Source: Rhynochetos jubatus
Taxonomy: Eukaryota > Chordata > Aves > Eurypygiformes > Rhynochetidae
DNA: 64,000 bases
Direction: 5' to 3'
Assembly (NCBI GenBank): GCA_027574665.1
Contig: CM050649.1
Location: forward strand, 66,058,150-66,122,149
Below are positions 48,150 to 61,500 of the stretch, one piece after another. Under the pieces are notes generated by a model. It made no database searches, was not told the origin of the DNA, and saw only the letters and a program-made list of their open reading frames with translations. The stretch's first letter is position 1. Each line of letters opens with the position of its first letter. The position numbers were made by a program, and so were the translations under genes.

Positions 48150-48725
48150 ATCATTGGTATATTCACAGTACAGGCTGCACCTTTCACCCTTTATTTAAAC
48201 CAGCACACGCTCAAGAAGACACGAAGAGTTTGACACACAAAAATTCAGCCTGTGAGTTTTCCTGTGTGACACAAACCCTCATGCCATGCAAGGAGGTGGG
48301 AGCCCCTCTAACAGATTGGGCCTTCCAGGGCAAATGGGACAGTGTTCCCCACCTCCCTGTCTCCCCCTGCCTGAACTGTGCCAGGATTAAGTGAAGAGCT
48401 TTTCAGGACACAGTACAAACAAAGATTTAACAGTTCTTTCCCCTTCCTTTTTAAAACCAGGCAACAAATCTAATCCAGACAAGAAGACTTATTCAGCAAA
48501 CAGGAAAAGGGACAAAGGAGATGCCCTCTAGGTGTAGAAACACACACGCAAAGAAGAGACCCTCAAAACAACTGATGTAAAAACTGTCATTTCTCAAAAT
48601 TAGGCAAACAAAAAGATGAGTTCTCCAATAAACAAGATGGTTCAGCATTCAAACAGTGCTATTCATAGAGCTCACATGCAAGGATTTTATTCCAGTATGA
48701 CTCTAGTATCCAGGGGCTTATTTCT

Positions 48726-48780
48726 AACTTGCAAAAACCCAAAAACTTGCAAAAACCCAAAAACTTGCAAAAAAAAACCC
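48726..48780. repeat. 18-bp tandem repeat, about 2.7 copies
   Basis: The unit AACTTGCAAAAACCCAAA starts at 48726, 48744 and 48762, the last running into an A-rich end. Period 18. Confidence 0.9.
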
Positions 48781-50556
48781 CTCAAACATTTTCCCCTCCC
48801 TCCTTTTCAAACGTTAGAGCTGAAAACAGAAAAGCTGTGCTGTGACACAAGGATGTCCTACATAAACAGCAATATACTGCTGCTTTTTCACATACCGCAG
48901 AGTCCCCCCCCCTTTCAGAAAGTCTGATGTCAAATAGCAAATCACCACAGAAAACATGGCAATCGTTTTTGGTGAAAAAAATCATTATTCCGTGCACAGA
49001 CCATCTACTCTGTTAAAACTCAGCACTGATACAGCAGCACTGTATCCAGTGTGGGTTGATCATTAGGTATTAAAGATGATTCACTTAAATTCATTTCGAT
49101 AATAAGACTGGACTTCCCCCAAGTTCCTCACCAGCCATTTAGCAAGGCTGGCAATAAATCATTGCTGATGCAGCTTTTGGGTAAAACTAGCGAGTAGGTG
49201 CTTCCTCCCACTGAAGGTCTCAGAGCTGCAAAAATTTTGGAGAAATGCTTTCTTTTCTCCATGCCCCTCGTTTCTCCACTTACTACCCACAGCAACAGCT
49301 GTGTTTCCTGCAGTCATTTCCCCTGCCACGGCAGGCAGAGGCAGAACAGCGTGCACAAGGACGATGCCACTGCTCCTTTCCAAACTTCTGCTCAAGGACT
49401 GAGGAAGCAGAAGGTGTATGAGATCAGACCTAATCCAGTAGCGTTGCTTCCCATGTGCCAGGAGGGCAGACGCGGGGCTCAGAATAACACGGTCAGGGCC
49501 ACGGCCACAGGGGAAGCCACAGAAAGAAGCAGCAGGTTTTACAAAGGAAGAAACAATCAAAAGGAAAGCTGAACACCCACCTGTTGTTCGCAGGAGCAAA
49601 AGGGATGAGCTGAATTACACGAGGTTTGCAGCTCTGCACCATTTAAAGCTTGCCTAGGTGGAAAACCCACCAAGGGGAGAGAATCATTAAACAGGTTACA
49701 GCAGCAGCTGAAGTGAGAATTGAAAAAGGGGCCGAATTTCAGCAGAAAGTCCACAAAAGCTTCAGGGAGGGCAGAGGTATGAAAACATGGCTCTGGAGTG
49801 GCAGAGAGAGGAGAAAACAAGCAGTGCAAGCACAGGTGATATCCTGTAGGTGAGGAACAGGAGGGCAGAACAGTGAGCTGGGATCTGCTGCTTGGGTTCA
49901 CTGGAGATGATAACAAGTCATTTACTACAGAAAAGAAAGGCCAAGGAGATCATGAACTCTCACACCTCAAATCCTGCCAAAAAGTACCACTGAAACGCTC
50001 CTAACAGCTTGTGCTGTATGTTGCCTTCACGGCCTGATGCAAAGCCAACTTAACGCAACAAAAGCTAACTTTAAGGGTGCCTAGAGGGCAGACTGACAGA
50101 CCCTATTATTATACCTGTTACAAAATCCCTGCACAGAAGGATCAAACACAACCGCTTCCTTTGCACTTAACACAGTTGTTAGGACTTCCCCACACAAACC
50201 TCTCCTGCCATGGCTATTTACGTCTTAGTCACGTCTTGTTAATCTATCTAAAAGAAGGCCTGCAATCATCAAGATGATATCACATCAAATCACCAGTAAA
50301 ACCGCCTTAGTTCTTCCCAGCGGCAGGCAGAGGGACACAGCAGGACAAGGAGACGGGTAAGAGGGAGTTCTGGCCGTGAGCACTCGCACAAGGAGTTACG
50401 GAGAAGCAGGATGGCCAGGCTGTCTTCAGGGCTCTGTTGACGCAGCGGCTGTCATCCTGTTTTACAGATGTTAAGCATGTTCTTGGCATTTCTTTTCAAA
50501 ATGTTAATTGTTAATTATTTAACTGTGCCCACAATGCATTAATAAAGAAATTATGT

Positions 50557-50582
50557 AAACTCAATTGAAGATAATTGAGTTT
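50557..50582. repeat. 10-bp inverted repeat in an AT-rich segment
   Basis: AAACTCAATT, loop GAAGAT, then AATTGAGTTT: perfect 10-bp arms. Several TAATTA/ATTAAT motifs lie within 60 bases (50505-50600). Confidence 0.85.
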
Positions 50583-53500
50583 TATCACAATTAATTATTT
50601 GTTCTGGCTTGGCAGAATTCGTACTCTAAATGCATGCATACTTAAAGCCAAACGTGAAGGCAAACATATTTCTGACACACAGTCTCAGAAAACAATAATT
50701 CAGATACAAAGTGGTGAAAAAAACCTGACTGTAAAGGCAGTTACTTGGACTTGTTTAGATTCAAGAGGGGCAGGAAAGACTGCCATGTACCAGAACTTTG
50801 TTAGTGAGCAGTCCTAAAACCAGCCCTAACATTGTTTAAGCTAGCTTGCACTTATAATCCTGTAACATCAGAAATATTTTATACCAGAAACATAATTCAT
50901 TACAATCAGTCACCAAAATTTTGCTCCGCAAGAAGTATAAAGATACCACAAACGTGCTAACAAACCTTACTTTCCATTTTATTAAGAAACCTTTTTTAAA
51001 AGAAGTAACACCAAATCTAGTTAATTCATAGTAACGCAAACACTGTGCATCAGCAAATGGTATAAATTAGCAAATAGAAAAAGAATGTAAAGTATGCTGT
51101 TATTTTTAAATGACCTTATTACAGCACCATATTTCTTTGAGAGGAGACCACAGTGGTCATTTTAATGTAAATTCTACAAGGAAATGAGTAGTACTTTCAA
51201 GTAGCTGTCAATAACCTAGTAAATTATGGGGGTTTGAAAATATCCTCATTCATTCTGAAAATAATACACAGAAGTGTTCCAGGCTCCCTTGTTACTAAGA
51301 GCAGCTGCCAACCTCACTGTAAGATGCACTTTAAAAGGACCTTGCAAATTCAAAGTAAATGGGGGGGGAGGGGAAGAAGAAACACAAACAGAAAGAAAGC
51401 AGATATTAAGATAAATTCATTATTGCAGTTCAAAAACAGAGTCCCTAACTTAAAAAATCTCTTGTGGAGAGTGCAGCAAATGCTCAAGATGCAGTGGATT
51501 CCACGTGAAGACAATCAGTGATTCCAGTCTATACTACACTAAAATTATAGCACCAGAGTGAATAAAAGAGCAGTAAAGCCACCAGAAAGAAACCCGTTTT
51601 ACCCACTCTGTATATGTCAACACTAATTAGAATATGTCCCACTTTTTGCATATAATCAACTGCCAGAACAGGACATAGTTATATAAGGGCTTTTAGTGGC
51701 ATGCAATGAAAACCACCCCAATACGTGGAAGTATCGTTTGAAGCATCTGAAGAGTCTGTTTACATCCAGGCACTGCATGGATCACAGCGTGCACACCCTC
51801 CCAGCCTGAACGCTGTAGGCAAAACAACACTGAGATTCTAAAGGTAAACAACTATTTGGCTATTTCTAATGCTACTGGCTTTTATTCTATTAAGACAGAA
51901 ATTCAGAGGTCAGTAAATCTACTTCTAAGCAAGAACTACAGAACGCAGCGTGCTCCAAAGCACAAAGGGCTGCTTAAAAACTAGTTGTTTTCCTTGCCCT
52001 CCTGTCTAGCAGCACCGTTTCTTCGAAAGAGGACTGTCTTCTGTCCGTAACATGGCTGCCATGCCTTACATAACATCAATGAATGAGAATATAGTTATTT
52101 TGTTTCCTAGGACGTGCACTGCCCATTAGCCATATGATTCTCCATATGGCGCTGCAAACAGCCAAGGAGACAAAGCTTTGCAGTAACGCAGCTCTGAAGA
52201 TCAGCATCCTCAGAGAATAAGCAGCAGCGGTAACAGACTCAGCCTTCACAAGCTTTATACTCCCTTTCATATCTTTCTCTAGTAAATAACAGGCATTCTT
52301 ACCTTAAGAAAACAATAATAATAATAACGGTGCTCAGTAAAGCCTCCTGTGTTTCATCCGTGCTCGTAAAACACAATCTTGGCGCAACTGCCTGCTGCAG
52401 CAGATAATCAATAATATAACCTGCTTCTTCTGGTGCCAGAGCTGCTCCATCTGAACGCTAGCTAACGTGAACACTGTCGGTGTGAGTCATAGCAGTGACT
52501 CAGAGCAGATGCAGAGCTGCAGGAGGAGTTTTAAGTTTCAGGGCTTCCTCTCCCTGGCTCCTGCTCTATATCACACAGCACAAACGCACTCCCTGTCCCT
52601 GGGTCTGTGTACGCCTGCAGACTGCCCCGGCTTTCTCTTTCAAGTTCGATTTCATCCTCTACATTATGTTGGGGGTTGGGGTTTTTTCCCCCCAGGATGG
52701 CAATTCTGGTTCTTTCTTCACTGGACATGTATCCACCTTGACCGCCAAAGCTTGCTCTGCAAGGCAGGTCAGTACTGTGGATTGCCAGGTGGTGTGCTAC
52801 TACAAAACATCTGTGGGCTCACACCTCATCCAGAGTAGGGGAAGAACTCAGATATCCCAGGAAAGATTCTAAACCAGAAGTACTGAGTTAGGGCAATATC
52901 CATGTATTCATCACAACTTTATAGCAAAGTGACTCTGGTTTCATTAAGTACCTGGGGAGAACAAATTTGGTCTCAAACGCAGCGATAAAAGAACGGTGGG
53001 AAGGACTACAGGATGCACGCAAGCAGAAACCCTACGTGCCTGGCACCAGCTTGTGCCTGTAGGAAGAAAGCATAGCTGCGTTATAGACAGGGCAGCGCAT
53101 TTGGGTTTAGGGCTGAATTCTGGCAGCCTCCCCCCACAGCCATCCATCTCACTAGGCACTGATGGCCACAGACAAAGAAGCAATCTGATCACCTGGTTAC
53201 TTCCCAGGCCTGCCAGACTCCCTGCCACATACAACTGTGAGCAGGCATGATGAAGTCAAATTAGGCACTTAGTGCTAGACAGCGTTGATATGTACTGATT
53301 ACACTTTATTTCTGAAAGGCACGTTATACTAAGCGGTTGCAGTGTTGAACAAATCCAGCCTTCACAAGAGGCAGATCAAGACCTCTACTACTGAGCCAGC
53401 AGGTCAACCCCATAGAAACAAATCATGGTGGGATGAATCAAGACAGTATTATCAAAAGAAGCTGTTGGTCCAAGGAATGATGCCACTGAAACATGTAGAC

Positions 53501-53821
53501 TTGCTTAACAGCCATTCATGTAAACATCCCAGACAGTTTGGGGAAAAGACACTTGGTTTATGTCAAAGCATTTACAGCAGAACATCTTTCCTCATACTTG
53601 GCAAATGTCCAGCTGGCTATCGCCCAGATAAACAAATTTGTGTTGAGATTTCTCCTGGAAAAGATAATAGCAAAGCATGACTTTAATGGTTCTGTGGGTT
53701 TGGGCTTTTAAAATAATTCCTTCTTTTGCAAAGCCCAATCAAATGGAAGGTAAGCCCACCAATTCTATCCAAGTACATGGATGGCACAGTATTGTACCTG
53801 CTTGTTTTTAAAGCCACTTTG

Positions 53822-53855
53822 TACATGGAGAGAGAATGTTTACTCTCTCCATGTA
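53822..53855. repeat. Perfect 13-bp inverted repeat (hairpin)
   Basis: TACATGGAGAGAG, an 8-base loop AATGTTTA, then CTCTCTCCATGTA. The stem is perfect. Confidence 0.93.
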
Positions 53856-54186
53856 TCTTCAAGCAGCCAAGAACACTGGCTTGGCAGGGATCAAGTGATG
53901 AGAAGGAATCAAGCTGAGCAAAACAGCCCTTGAAGCATGGTTATGGAGATAACATGAACAAGGGAGATAACGAATAGTTGGTGTCCATGAAGATACACTG
54001 AACTAAACTCTTTCCCCTAAAACCAACTAGTGTTCTGTCACTTGGAAAATCATCTGTTGAATCCCATCCCTTCCCTCAATTTACTAATGACAGTGAATCT
54101 TGACAGCTCCTGTCAAGCTTTCAGGGCTTTATTTTTGTGTCTTAAATGGCTGAATAGATAAAAGAATGTTAAAATCCACCACATGC

Positions 54187-54252
54187 CGGGCGGGGGGGGG
54201 GGGGGAGGAGGAGGAACAACAACAACAGCAGCAACAGAAAAAAAAAAAAAAA
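54187..54252. repeat. G14 run, GAG/AAC repeats and A15 run
   Basis: A run of 14 G at 54192-54205 is followed by GAGGAGGAGG, AACAACAACAACAGCAGC, and about 15 A ending at 54252. This is a compound microsatellite. The glycine-rich open frame across it is an artefact. Confidence 0.92.
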
Positions 54253-54384
54253 CACAAACCAAGACCCCTGAGATTTTAAACAGGAAAACTAACAGCAAGG
54301 CCACAGTCCAAATGGCATCTCTGGCACAGGCAGAAAGGAAGACAAAACTGGAAGGTACTTCAAATGTCAGGCTTTTGGGTTTTT

Positions 54385-54398
54385 GGGGGGGGGGGGGG
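54385..54398. repeat. G14 homopolymer
   Basis: A second run of 14 G, followed by GTGGTGGTG-like text. It lies 180 bases from the first run. Confidence 0.92.
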
Positions 54399-54934
54399 AG
54401 TGGTGGTGTTTTTTGTTTGCCTAGTTTTAAATGTACGGCACGCAATTATATATCTACATTCAATTTTGTCCTGCTGTCCACCTAAAAACATAGATTGGAA
54501 TCAAAGATGACTCAAAGAGAAGAACTATAAAAGGCCTCGAAGACATAAAACACACCAAGAGCCAGCATGCACTGTGTAAAATACACATACTTGCCTCAGC
54601 TGCAAATGACCTCATCTCCAAATCAGAAGTGATCTAGCTGCTTGCTGTAAGCAGCAGTTCCGTGCTGCCTAATTTATCAGTCTCCTTAGCTGGACCTTCT
54701 GCAGTAGAAAGGGTTTGGATCCTGGGTCTAAAAGTGGGAAAACATGAAGCTTCTTGCCCCAGCAGAGGTAAAACCCCAAAAACTTACACTGATGTGGATG
54801 AAATCTTGATCAGGAATTTAGTACATGCTGCTAAAGTAAACACTGCTGCAAGAGATATTGCATTAAAGGCAGTGTAGGCTATGATACACTTTAGGAAATA
54901 GAGATAATAGTTTTTCTTTTTCCTCTTTAGAAAG

Positions 54935-55575
54935 AGAGTGGTTTAACCTCAGCCAGCAACCAAGTACCACACAGCCACTCACTCACCTTCCTCCTCCCCT
55001 GTAGGATGGGGAGGAGAATCGGAGGAAAAGACAAGGGAAAACTCCCGGGTTGAGATAAGAACAATTTAATTATTGAAAATCAATTAAATAAAATAATGAT
55101 ACTAATAATACTAACAATATTAAGAATACTAATAGTACTAATATTACTACTACTAATATGTAATGAAAATAATGGAAAAGAAAACAAATCATAGGACTGC
55201 TCACCACCCGACAACTGACACCCAGTCTGTCCCTGAGTAGCAAGAGACAGAGAGGGTCTAAGAGCCAGAGCCCAAGAGAGAGCAAGCCTCCCCCCGGTCC
55301 AACCCCAAACTTATATACCAAGCATGACGTTTCATATCATGAAATATCCCTTTGGTCAGTTTGGGTCAGCTGTCGTGCCTGTGTCCCCTCCCAGAAGCTG
55401 GGAACACAGTTGCAGTATCAGAAACTGAAAAAAGTCCTTGAGCTGGCATAAACATTGCTTAGCAACACCTAAAACCACCAGTATGTTAGCAATATTCTTC
55501 TCAGCACAGCCAAAACATAACTTCATACTAGCTACAGTGAGGAAAACTAACCCTATCCCAATTAAAACCAGCACA
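54935..55575 (-). mobile_element. Solo LTR of an avian endogenous retrovirus
   Basis: Read on the minus strand, the element starts TGTGCTGGTTTTAATTGGG and ends near GGTTAAACCAC. It has the order of a common avian ERV LTR: U3 text with CAGCTGACCCAAACTGACC and GGGATATTTCATGATATG, a TATATAA box at 55311-55317, then CAGACTGGGTGTCAGTTG, and an ATTAAA polyadenylation signal at 55065-55070. No retroviral coding sequence flanks either end, so it is a solo LTR left by recombination. The flanks GAAAG (54930-54934) and GAAAC (55576-55580) could be an imperfect 5-bp target duplication. Class assignment (ERVL-like) is from memory and less certain. Confidence 0.85.
55080..55165. repeat. AAT/ACT-type microsatellite inside the LTR
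   Basis: Imperfect ATAATGATACTAATAATACT repeats, an expanded trinucleotide tract that this LTR family typically carries between R/U5 and the polyadenylation region. Confidence 0.85.
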
Positions 55576-58500
55576 GAAACAAGCAAGCAAAGTCTTTTCA
55601 ACAGCACCTATTCAACATGGTACCCCAGAACATGCTAGGCTAGAGTCCTGTTCCTCCTCCTCATCTTCCTGTCTCTCGGAATTTGTTTGTTTGGGATTTT
55701 TTCTCAGAAGTCATCATCATGCCAATGATGTTAGAAATTATTTCCTACAGCTTCTTCCAGGTTGTTGGATGCCACATTAACCTGCTTTCTCATGAAAGCT
55801 CAATCGACACTCAGATTGTCCTTCCTGAGAACACCAACCTCTACTGCTGGCCTTAAGCCTTTTTTCCTCCTAGTTATACTGTCCTGGGGTGGGGAAAGAA
55901 AAGCAGCATCATTCATTTTTTCAAAGTCAGAGCTGTCTCCCAGTGCAACAGAGTAACAGAAGCAGACTGAGGATACTTCCAGTGATACCTCCCGTCCTCC
56001 TTCCCCTCTCACCCTCCCAGCCTTCCAGTCACCCTTCCATCAGCTGCATACTCTGCTGCATCCTAATGTTTTGTAGCCTTTTTTTTCTGAGCCCTATAGA
56101 AAAGTGGGAGTTTAGAGATACCAATTTCTGTGGAGCACTGTCACACTGTTTCCAGGACGAAAAGCAGAGCACATTTTCTGTACCGACGCACACTCCTTTT
56201 ATCACTGTTATGGGCATTAGGGTACTTTCCAAAGGTCCTCACCAGTGACCACCACACGTGGAGGTGAGCACTGTGCACACATGCAGTAGAAGGGAGCCAC
56301 TGCAGAAGGAGCACGTGTTTTGAAGAGGCATACAGACAAAACGTTGAGAAGGCAAATACTTTCTCATCATCTTACAAAGCACAGCTGACTGATTTGATCA
56401 AGGTTGCTCCACATGTCTACAGCAAAGCCAAAGGCAGAAACTAGAACTCAGCGTCTTGCTCACCACACCATCAGACTTCCCTTCCAGTGCATCTCAGTAG
56501 TAGGTTCATTTCTTCCATGTGATTACTTTCTGTAAGTATTTTGATATGCTATGACAAAAGCACTGTTCGCTTCTCAGTAAAATTAAAACTGCTGCTGGGA
56601 AAAGCATCAGCACCTTTATCCTGCACAGTGAACAGAGGAAGCCTCGCAGGAAAGCCAAGCTTCAGCGACTGGGTACGGGAGGAGGCAACATTTATCTCGA
56701 GGCTTCTGAAGACACATAAGAGCACACGCTCTACTGGCTGAACTTTTTACCATCAATACACCATCCACCAATGTCTCAGTAGCAACTTAAATGCACCTCT
56801 ACAAAAGCAGTTAGCAAAGCAACCCGCAAGAAGCTGTGGGAAACTGTTTCCTCCACACCACAGAAGTGCATCGCTGAGATCACCTCCTCAAGTTACTGCT
56901 ACAGCTATGACTCAAATATACTACTTATTTCTCTCCTAACAATCCAAAGCTACGTATCCTGCTCTGGAAAGAGACTAAAAAGTTACAAGCTGCCTGTAAC
57001 ATACTGTACGCAGATCTCCGAGGGAAGTACTTCTGTGCATCTAGCGAAAATGCACAAGATGACCTAAACACCCATTTCCTCTTTATGGTCTGTTCCCAGC
57101 AGATGAAACGAGAGACCCTGAGAGACCAAGATCAGAAAAACAAGCCAAAACAAGACAAGAAAAATGTATCTCACAGAAACAAAGGCATACTGACCAGATG
57201 AGAGACTAGTTTACAGACATCCATACGCTTGCTGCCTGAGAAGACTTGCTCGCATAAGGAGGACTCCCCAGATTGCACTTTATGTCAGCATCGCGTCAGC
57301 TGATCTTTTGGCAGCTGGCCTGCTCATATCCATCCACTTCTGTTCTCTTTTCCTCTTTAATGCCAACATCTGCCCATGTTTTGTATTGACAGAAAAGGTC
57401 AGCAAGACCCTAATGACACATTAAACCTGATAATCAAGTGACACACCATTTGCAATTACCGTGTGCCCAATCTCATTTCCTTTATATTCAGAGCTCTGCT
57501 TTTTCTTGAAAAACTATACAGTGCAAGTGCAGAAGCATCTATAATTTCAAATCTTATGTACATGCTTTAGAGATCATTTCAGGTAACAGAGAAAGCATGT
57601 CAGAAAACACCTGGTTTCTCCAGGATTTCAAAAATATTAAGATTTGTTCTGACATAGACACAGATTTCTGATTCCATAAACAATCCTTATTTTTCTCTAA
57701 AACGCACAACTACCTCTCTGTTTCAAACCAGCACACCCCTATTTCTGCGCTCATACAATAACTTCAATTGAATATTGATCTGTGAATCCTAACAAAAGAG
57801 ACACCCAAACGCAGGCGCAAATGAACGTTGAAGCAAGCCTATGTTACTGCATGACTTAAACATCATGGTTTCTTGCACTAACAAATCACTATGCTCTGGC
57901 AGGAATTGTCTACATCCACTTGTTTTGCTCACTCAATACACTCTATGAATGTTCAGAGTGAAGTTTTTCCTGTTGTCTTCACAACGCAGGACTTGCAGAT
58001 CTCTGTGACCTATGACGGGTACGTTCTTCAAATGCCTCAGAACGAACAATTGTCAATGCTGGAGGAAGTCGATGCAAAGACTTATTGTTTTCTCACTGCC
58101 ATCTGCTGCACTGAGTAAACTACATCAAAAACCACTAAAACTGAATGAAAAGCTGGACAATATTGATGACTGTTCTGCAATATTTCTTTTAAAATGTACT
58201 CCTCATCTGCGTGAAGAAAGAGCAGCTGTAATGAAAGATTTCTGCGTTTGCACAACAGATTTCTAATGCTTTGTTTTGTCTTCTCAACTCATCTGTACTC
58301 CTTTGCAAGCTAACCAGTCCCTATTTTTAGCAGGGAAATGATATTCTGATATGTTCCTCATTAGTAAGGTCATGAAAAGGAACTGCCTACCTAGCCGCAT
58401 TTAAGGGCCTCATTCTCTTATTCCCATTCTTGGCATTCTCTGCCTTCGCCATGGAAAAACAGTCCTGTTGTTATTACAGAGTAATAGAGCACTTCACAAA

Positions 58501-61500
58501 AGCTAAGAGGGTCCCCAAATGTATGTAGACCAGTAACACATCTAATAAAAAGAAATGGCCATGATTAAGCCTTTTTTTTTTTTTCCTTTCTCGCTCAAAA
58601 TTCTTTATTTTTTCTTTCAAAACAAACTTTGCAACAATCCAATCAGAAAGAGTTATCTACAAGCGCACAAAGGTGAAGTCGCTACATGTGAATCCAACCT
58701 TTATTTGCAGTGCGCTGTAAACTTTTCCCCCGATTAGTGTCACCAAACATCAGGGGGACCATTCCAAGGTTCAGGTACTGTACACGTTGGATTGTGTATC
58801 AGAATTCAGACCAGTGGGAGCTCGAGGTGGTAAAGCTTATTAAAAGTGTTGATAATGGAAGTGTTTCTATCATGATTAATATAAATTTTGACATTCAAAA
58901 CTTAATTGACTTCAGATCATTAGGGATTTTTCCTAAAACTAGGCCAAGGAAAAAGCTCACAAGAAGTAGCACCTCAGTGTTTTAATGTGGTTTCAAAAAA
59001 TAGTAACGTCAAAGGTTACATGTCTTATTCTAAAACCAGTCAACTGCAAACCAGCCAATCTACACATGAGAAGGCGAAAAATAAAAAAGTAAGAATAGGT
59101 TCAGAATCTCCTTATTAAATAAATAATTTTCTTCGGGTACATAAAAATACAGACTGCCCCAAACAGACTTCTGTGCACCATTTGTTGGCACTTCCACGAG
59201 CTATGATGTCTTTTTCCATGGATCTATTGGAAAATCAGGTGGTATATCACCGCTGTGAGTAGTTGCTTTGGGGCTTTTATAATCAATTTCATTTGTTTAT
59301 GTACAATCCAGCAGTGTGCACTGACACATCGCTGTATATATATTTCTAGACTATTTTCACTTCCTAGTATGGTAAAAGGTCTCATTTCATGGGATATCTT
59401 GGGCACTAAAGGGAGACCAGAGATTACAGATGTTTGCCTCACACAGCGTTTTGGGAAAAGACTTTGAGTCCTTGAGTTTATAGGGAATTTGACTGGGCAG
59501 CTAATAACTGAAGACACTACATCATTTGATTACCAGGCTTAATGCATTATTAGAGTCTTACCGACTTCTCTAACAATGTTTGTGCGTCTGTATTAAGGAA
59601 GCATGATTAGTATTAAGGAATTACGATTAAATGGAAAACACTGCTAACTGTGCTACTTAAAAGTAATTTTTTGACACCTATATCCTATGATCCTACAAAG
59701 CCTTCATCCACTCAGTTTCCCATCGAATAATGGCATGTATTCAGTCGGTTGTTGAACAGATCCAAGTCACCAAACAATTCCAGCTTCACAGAAAAGTGAT
59801 GTGCATAGCTCCACACACAACCTCTTGCTTATAGTTCAGTTCCAACAGCTTCAACTGGTAAAATTACTGGCATCATGCTTTTATATGAAAAAGGCAGTAA
59901 AATGTATTTTCTATCACTCTGCCCTCCCCTGCTTTGACCACCATCTGTCTCTGGTGTCCTTCAGCCGTCTAGAATTGCTAGCTATGAGGCTCACTGGTCA
60001 CAGACCATGGGCGCTGCCGCTCTGCAGCACTGGAGCTCCAGCTGCCCTTCCCAGCCCGCTGGGGCCACAGACCCAAGGTTTCCTTCACATGGAGATGAGC
60101 TTGGGGAAGAGCACAGGTCTCTTGGTATGATTCCAGATAAAAACAAGGCATGCACCCAGAGATGTGGGAAACAACAGGTCACATCATCCTTATTTCCTAT
60201 TCTCCAGATCACCTCACAGTTTTGAACCCAAAACAGAAGGCGGCAAGGCTACCCTCCACTAAGGTCTTCAGTTTTGGGTTTTTCTGGAGGCATGGGACTG
60301 GGTGGTTGTGGTTTTTGGTTGTTTGGGTTTTTTTCAAATGGAAGACTGAAGCAGATGGAGTCTGAGGCTCAGAGGCACATGTTCCTAGGGCCCACCTCAC
60401 TAAGCTTATAATGATTTTATTCATTATTTGCCTGATATTACCCAAAGAGTCTTGGGAACTGAATCTTAAGCTCTGATTAGAGCACCAAATATTGGACAAG
60501 CTTTCTTTCAATCTATTATTAAGTAATTTCAGAATAATGCTTAATTTTGGAAGGAAGATACCAGTTTATCCCCCCTCCAAATCTTGTGAGGTTGATTGTA
60601 ATCAATGTAGAACTATTTAAAGAACTATTTAATAAATGACGGTCACTTTCCTAGAAGGGTGCGCTCCAAAATACATTCACTTTTGCAGCTGAGGATTTCA
60701 AACCCTTATGAAATCATTTTAGAGATAAAGAAGACATACTGAAAAGAGCTGGCTATAAGATCACCAATACAATCATTAAGTCAGCAAGTGCCATAAGAGG
60801 CAGGTAGTGTAAAAATACTTTATCGATCGCTATAGTCCAAAATAGCATTAATTCTCTGTTAATTTCTCTTGGGGAAAACAATTTTAAGAACCCTCCATGA
60901 AAGGGCTTCTGAAATAAAATACACTATATTCATCTTTGCTGATTATATCAAGATTGAACGGAGACACCAAGCTGAGCAGAGATAAAGCCCTTACTTCTGT
61001 CAGTTCTGCAACAGAATCCGAGTAAAAAAATTCTCTAATACAAAGTATAGTCATTTACAGCTTCAGAATCATCCATTTTGCTTGAGAACCACTAAACTAT
61101 CTCGCAGTTTGGTGAAGAAATCACAAGTAAAGGCAAATACCAGCACGGATCTGCAGTTGCATTGAGCCAGGCACAGCAGAGTATGGAAACTACATGATTC
61201 ACACCCATAACTATGGAAGGACTTAAAATACACAGGCTGTAATTCAGCGTAACAGCTGTAGTTAAGACAGAAAAGGAAACGGACACGTTAAAATTAAAGG
61301 TAGACAAGTAAAAGCTATCCTCACATTAAACCAGTTTCAAAAGTATGGGCGTCTTTCTTTTTACAGTGTGTCTAAAAAAAGGGTAAGATGCAAGCAGCAC
61401 CTGTTAGACAGTGTTTCTAAACCGCCTGCCTTTTTTAGGAATTCATATAATAGGCTGAAACCACACAAATACTGGCCAAACCCTATTTCAGAAGGACCTT

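Larger units (their letters stand above)
40836..54934. other. Probable INPP4A 5' intron sequence with simple repeats
   Basis: 14 kb without a recognisable gene or named interspersed repeat. It contains tandem repeats at 48104 and 48726, an AT-rich palindrome at 50557, a perfect hairpin at 53822, G-rich tracts at 54192 and 54385, and ATA/AATAAT at about 52313-52328. The stretch 49200-49560 is more GC-rich and open on both strands, without a recognisable domain. A 173-codon plus-strand open frame at 46511-47032 is not recognised either. Confidence 0.5.

Noticed and set aside
49159-49599. Overlapping open frames of 146 (minus) and 124 (plus) codons in a GC-richer patch.
   Set aside because: No recognisable domain, both strands open, no convincing splice or start context; better explained by composition.
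54183-54485. Open frame starting with a poly-glycine stretch.
   Set aside because: Produced by the G14 run and GAG/AAC repeats; no coding signal outside the microsatellite.
54930-55580. A full provirus around the LTR.
   Set aside because: No second LTR and no gag, pol or env-like reading frames on either side; it is a solo LTR.
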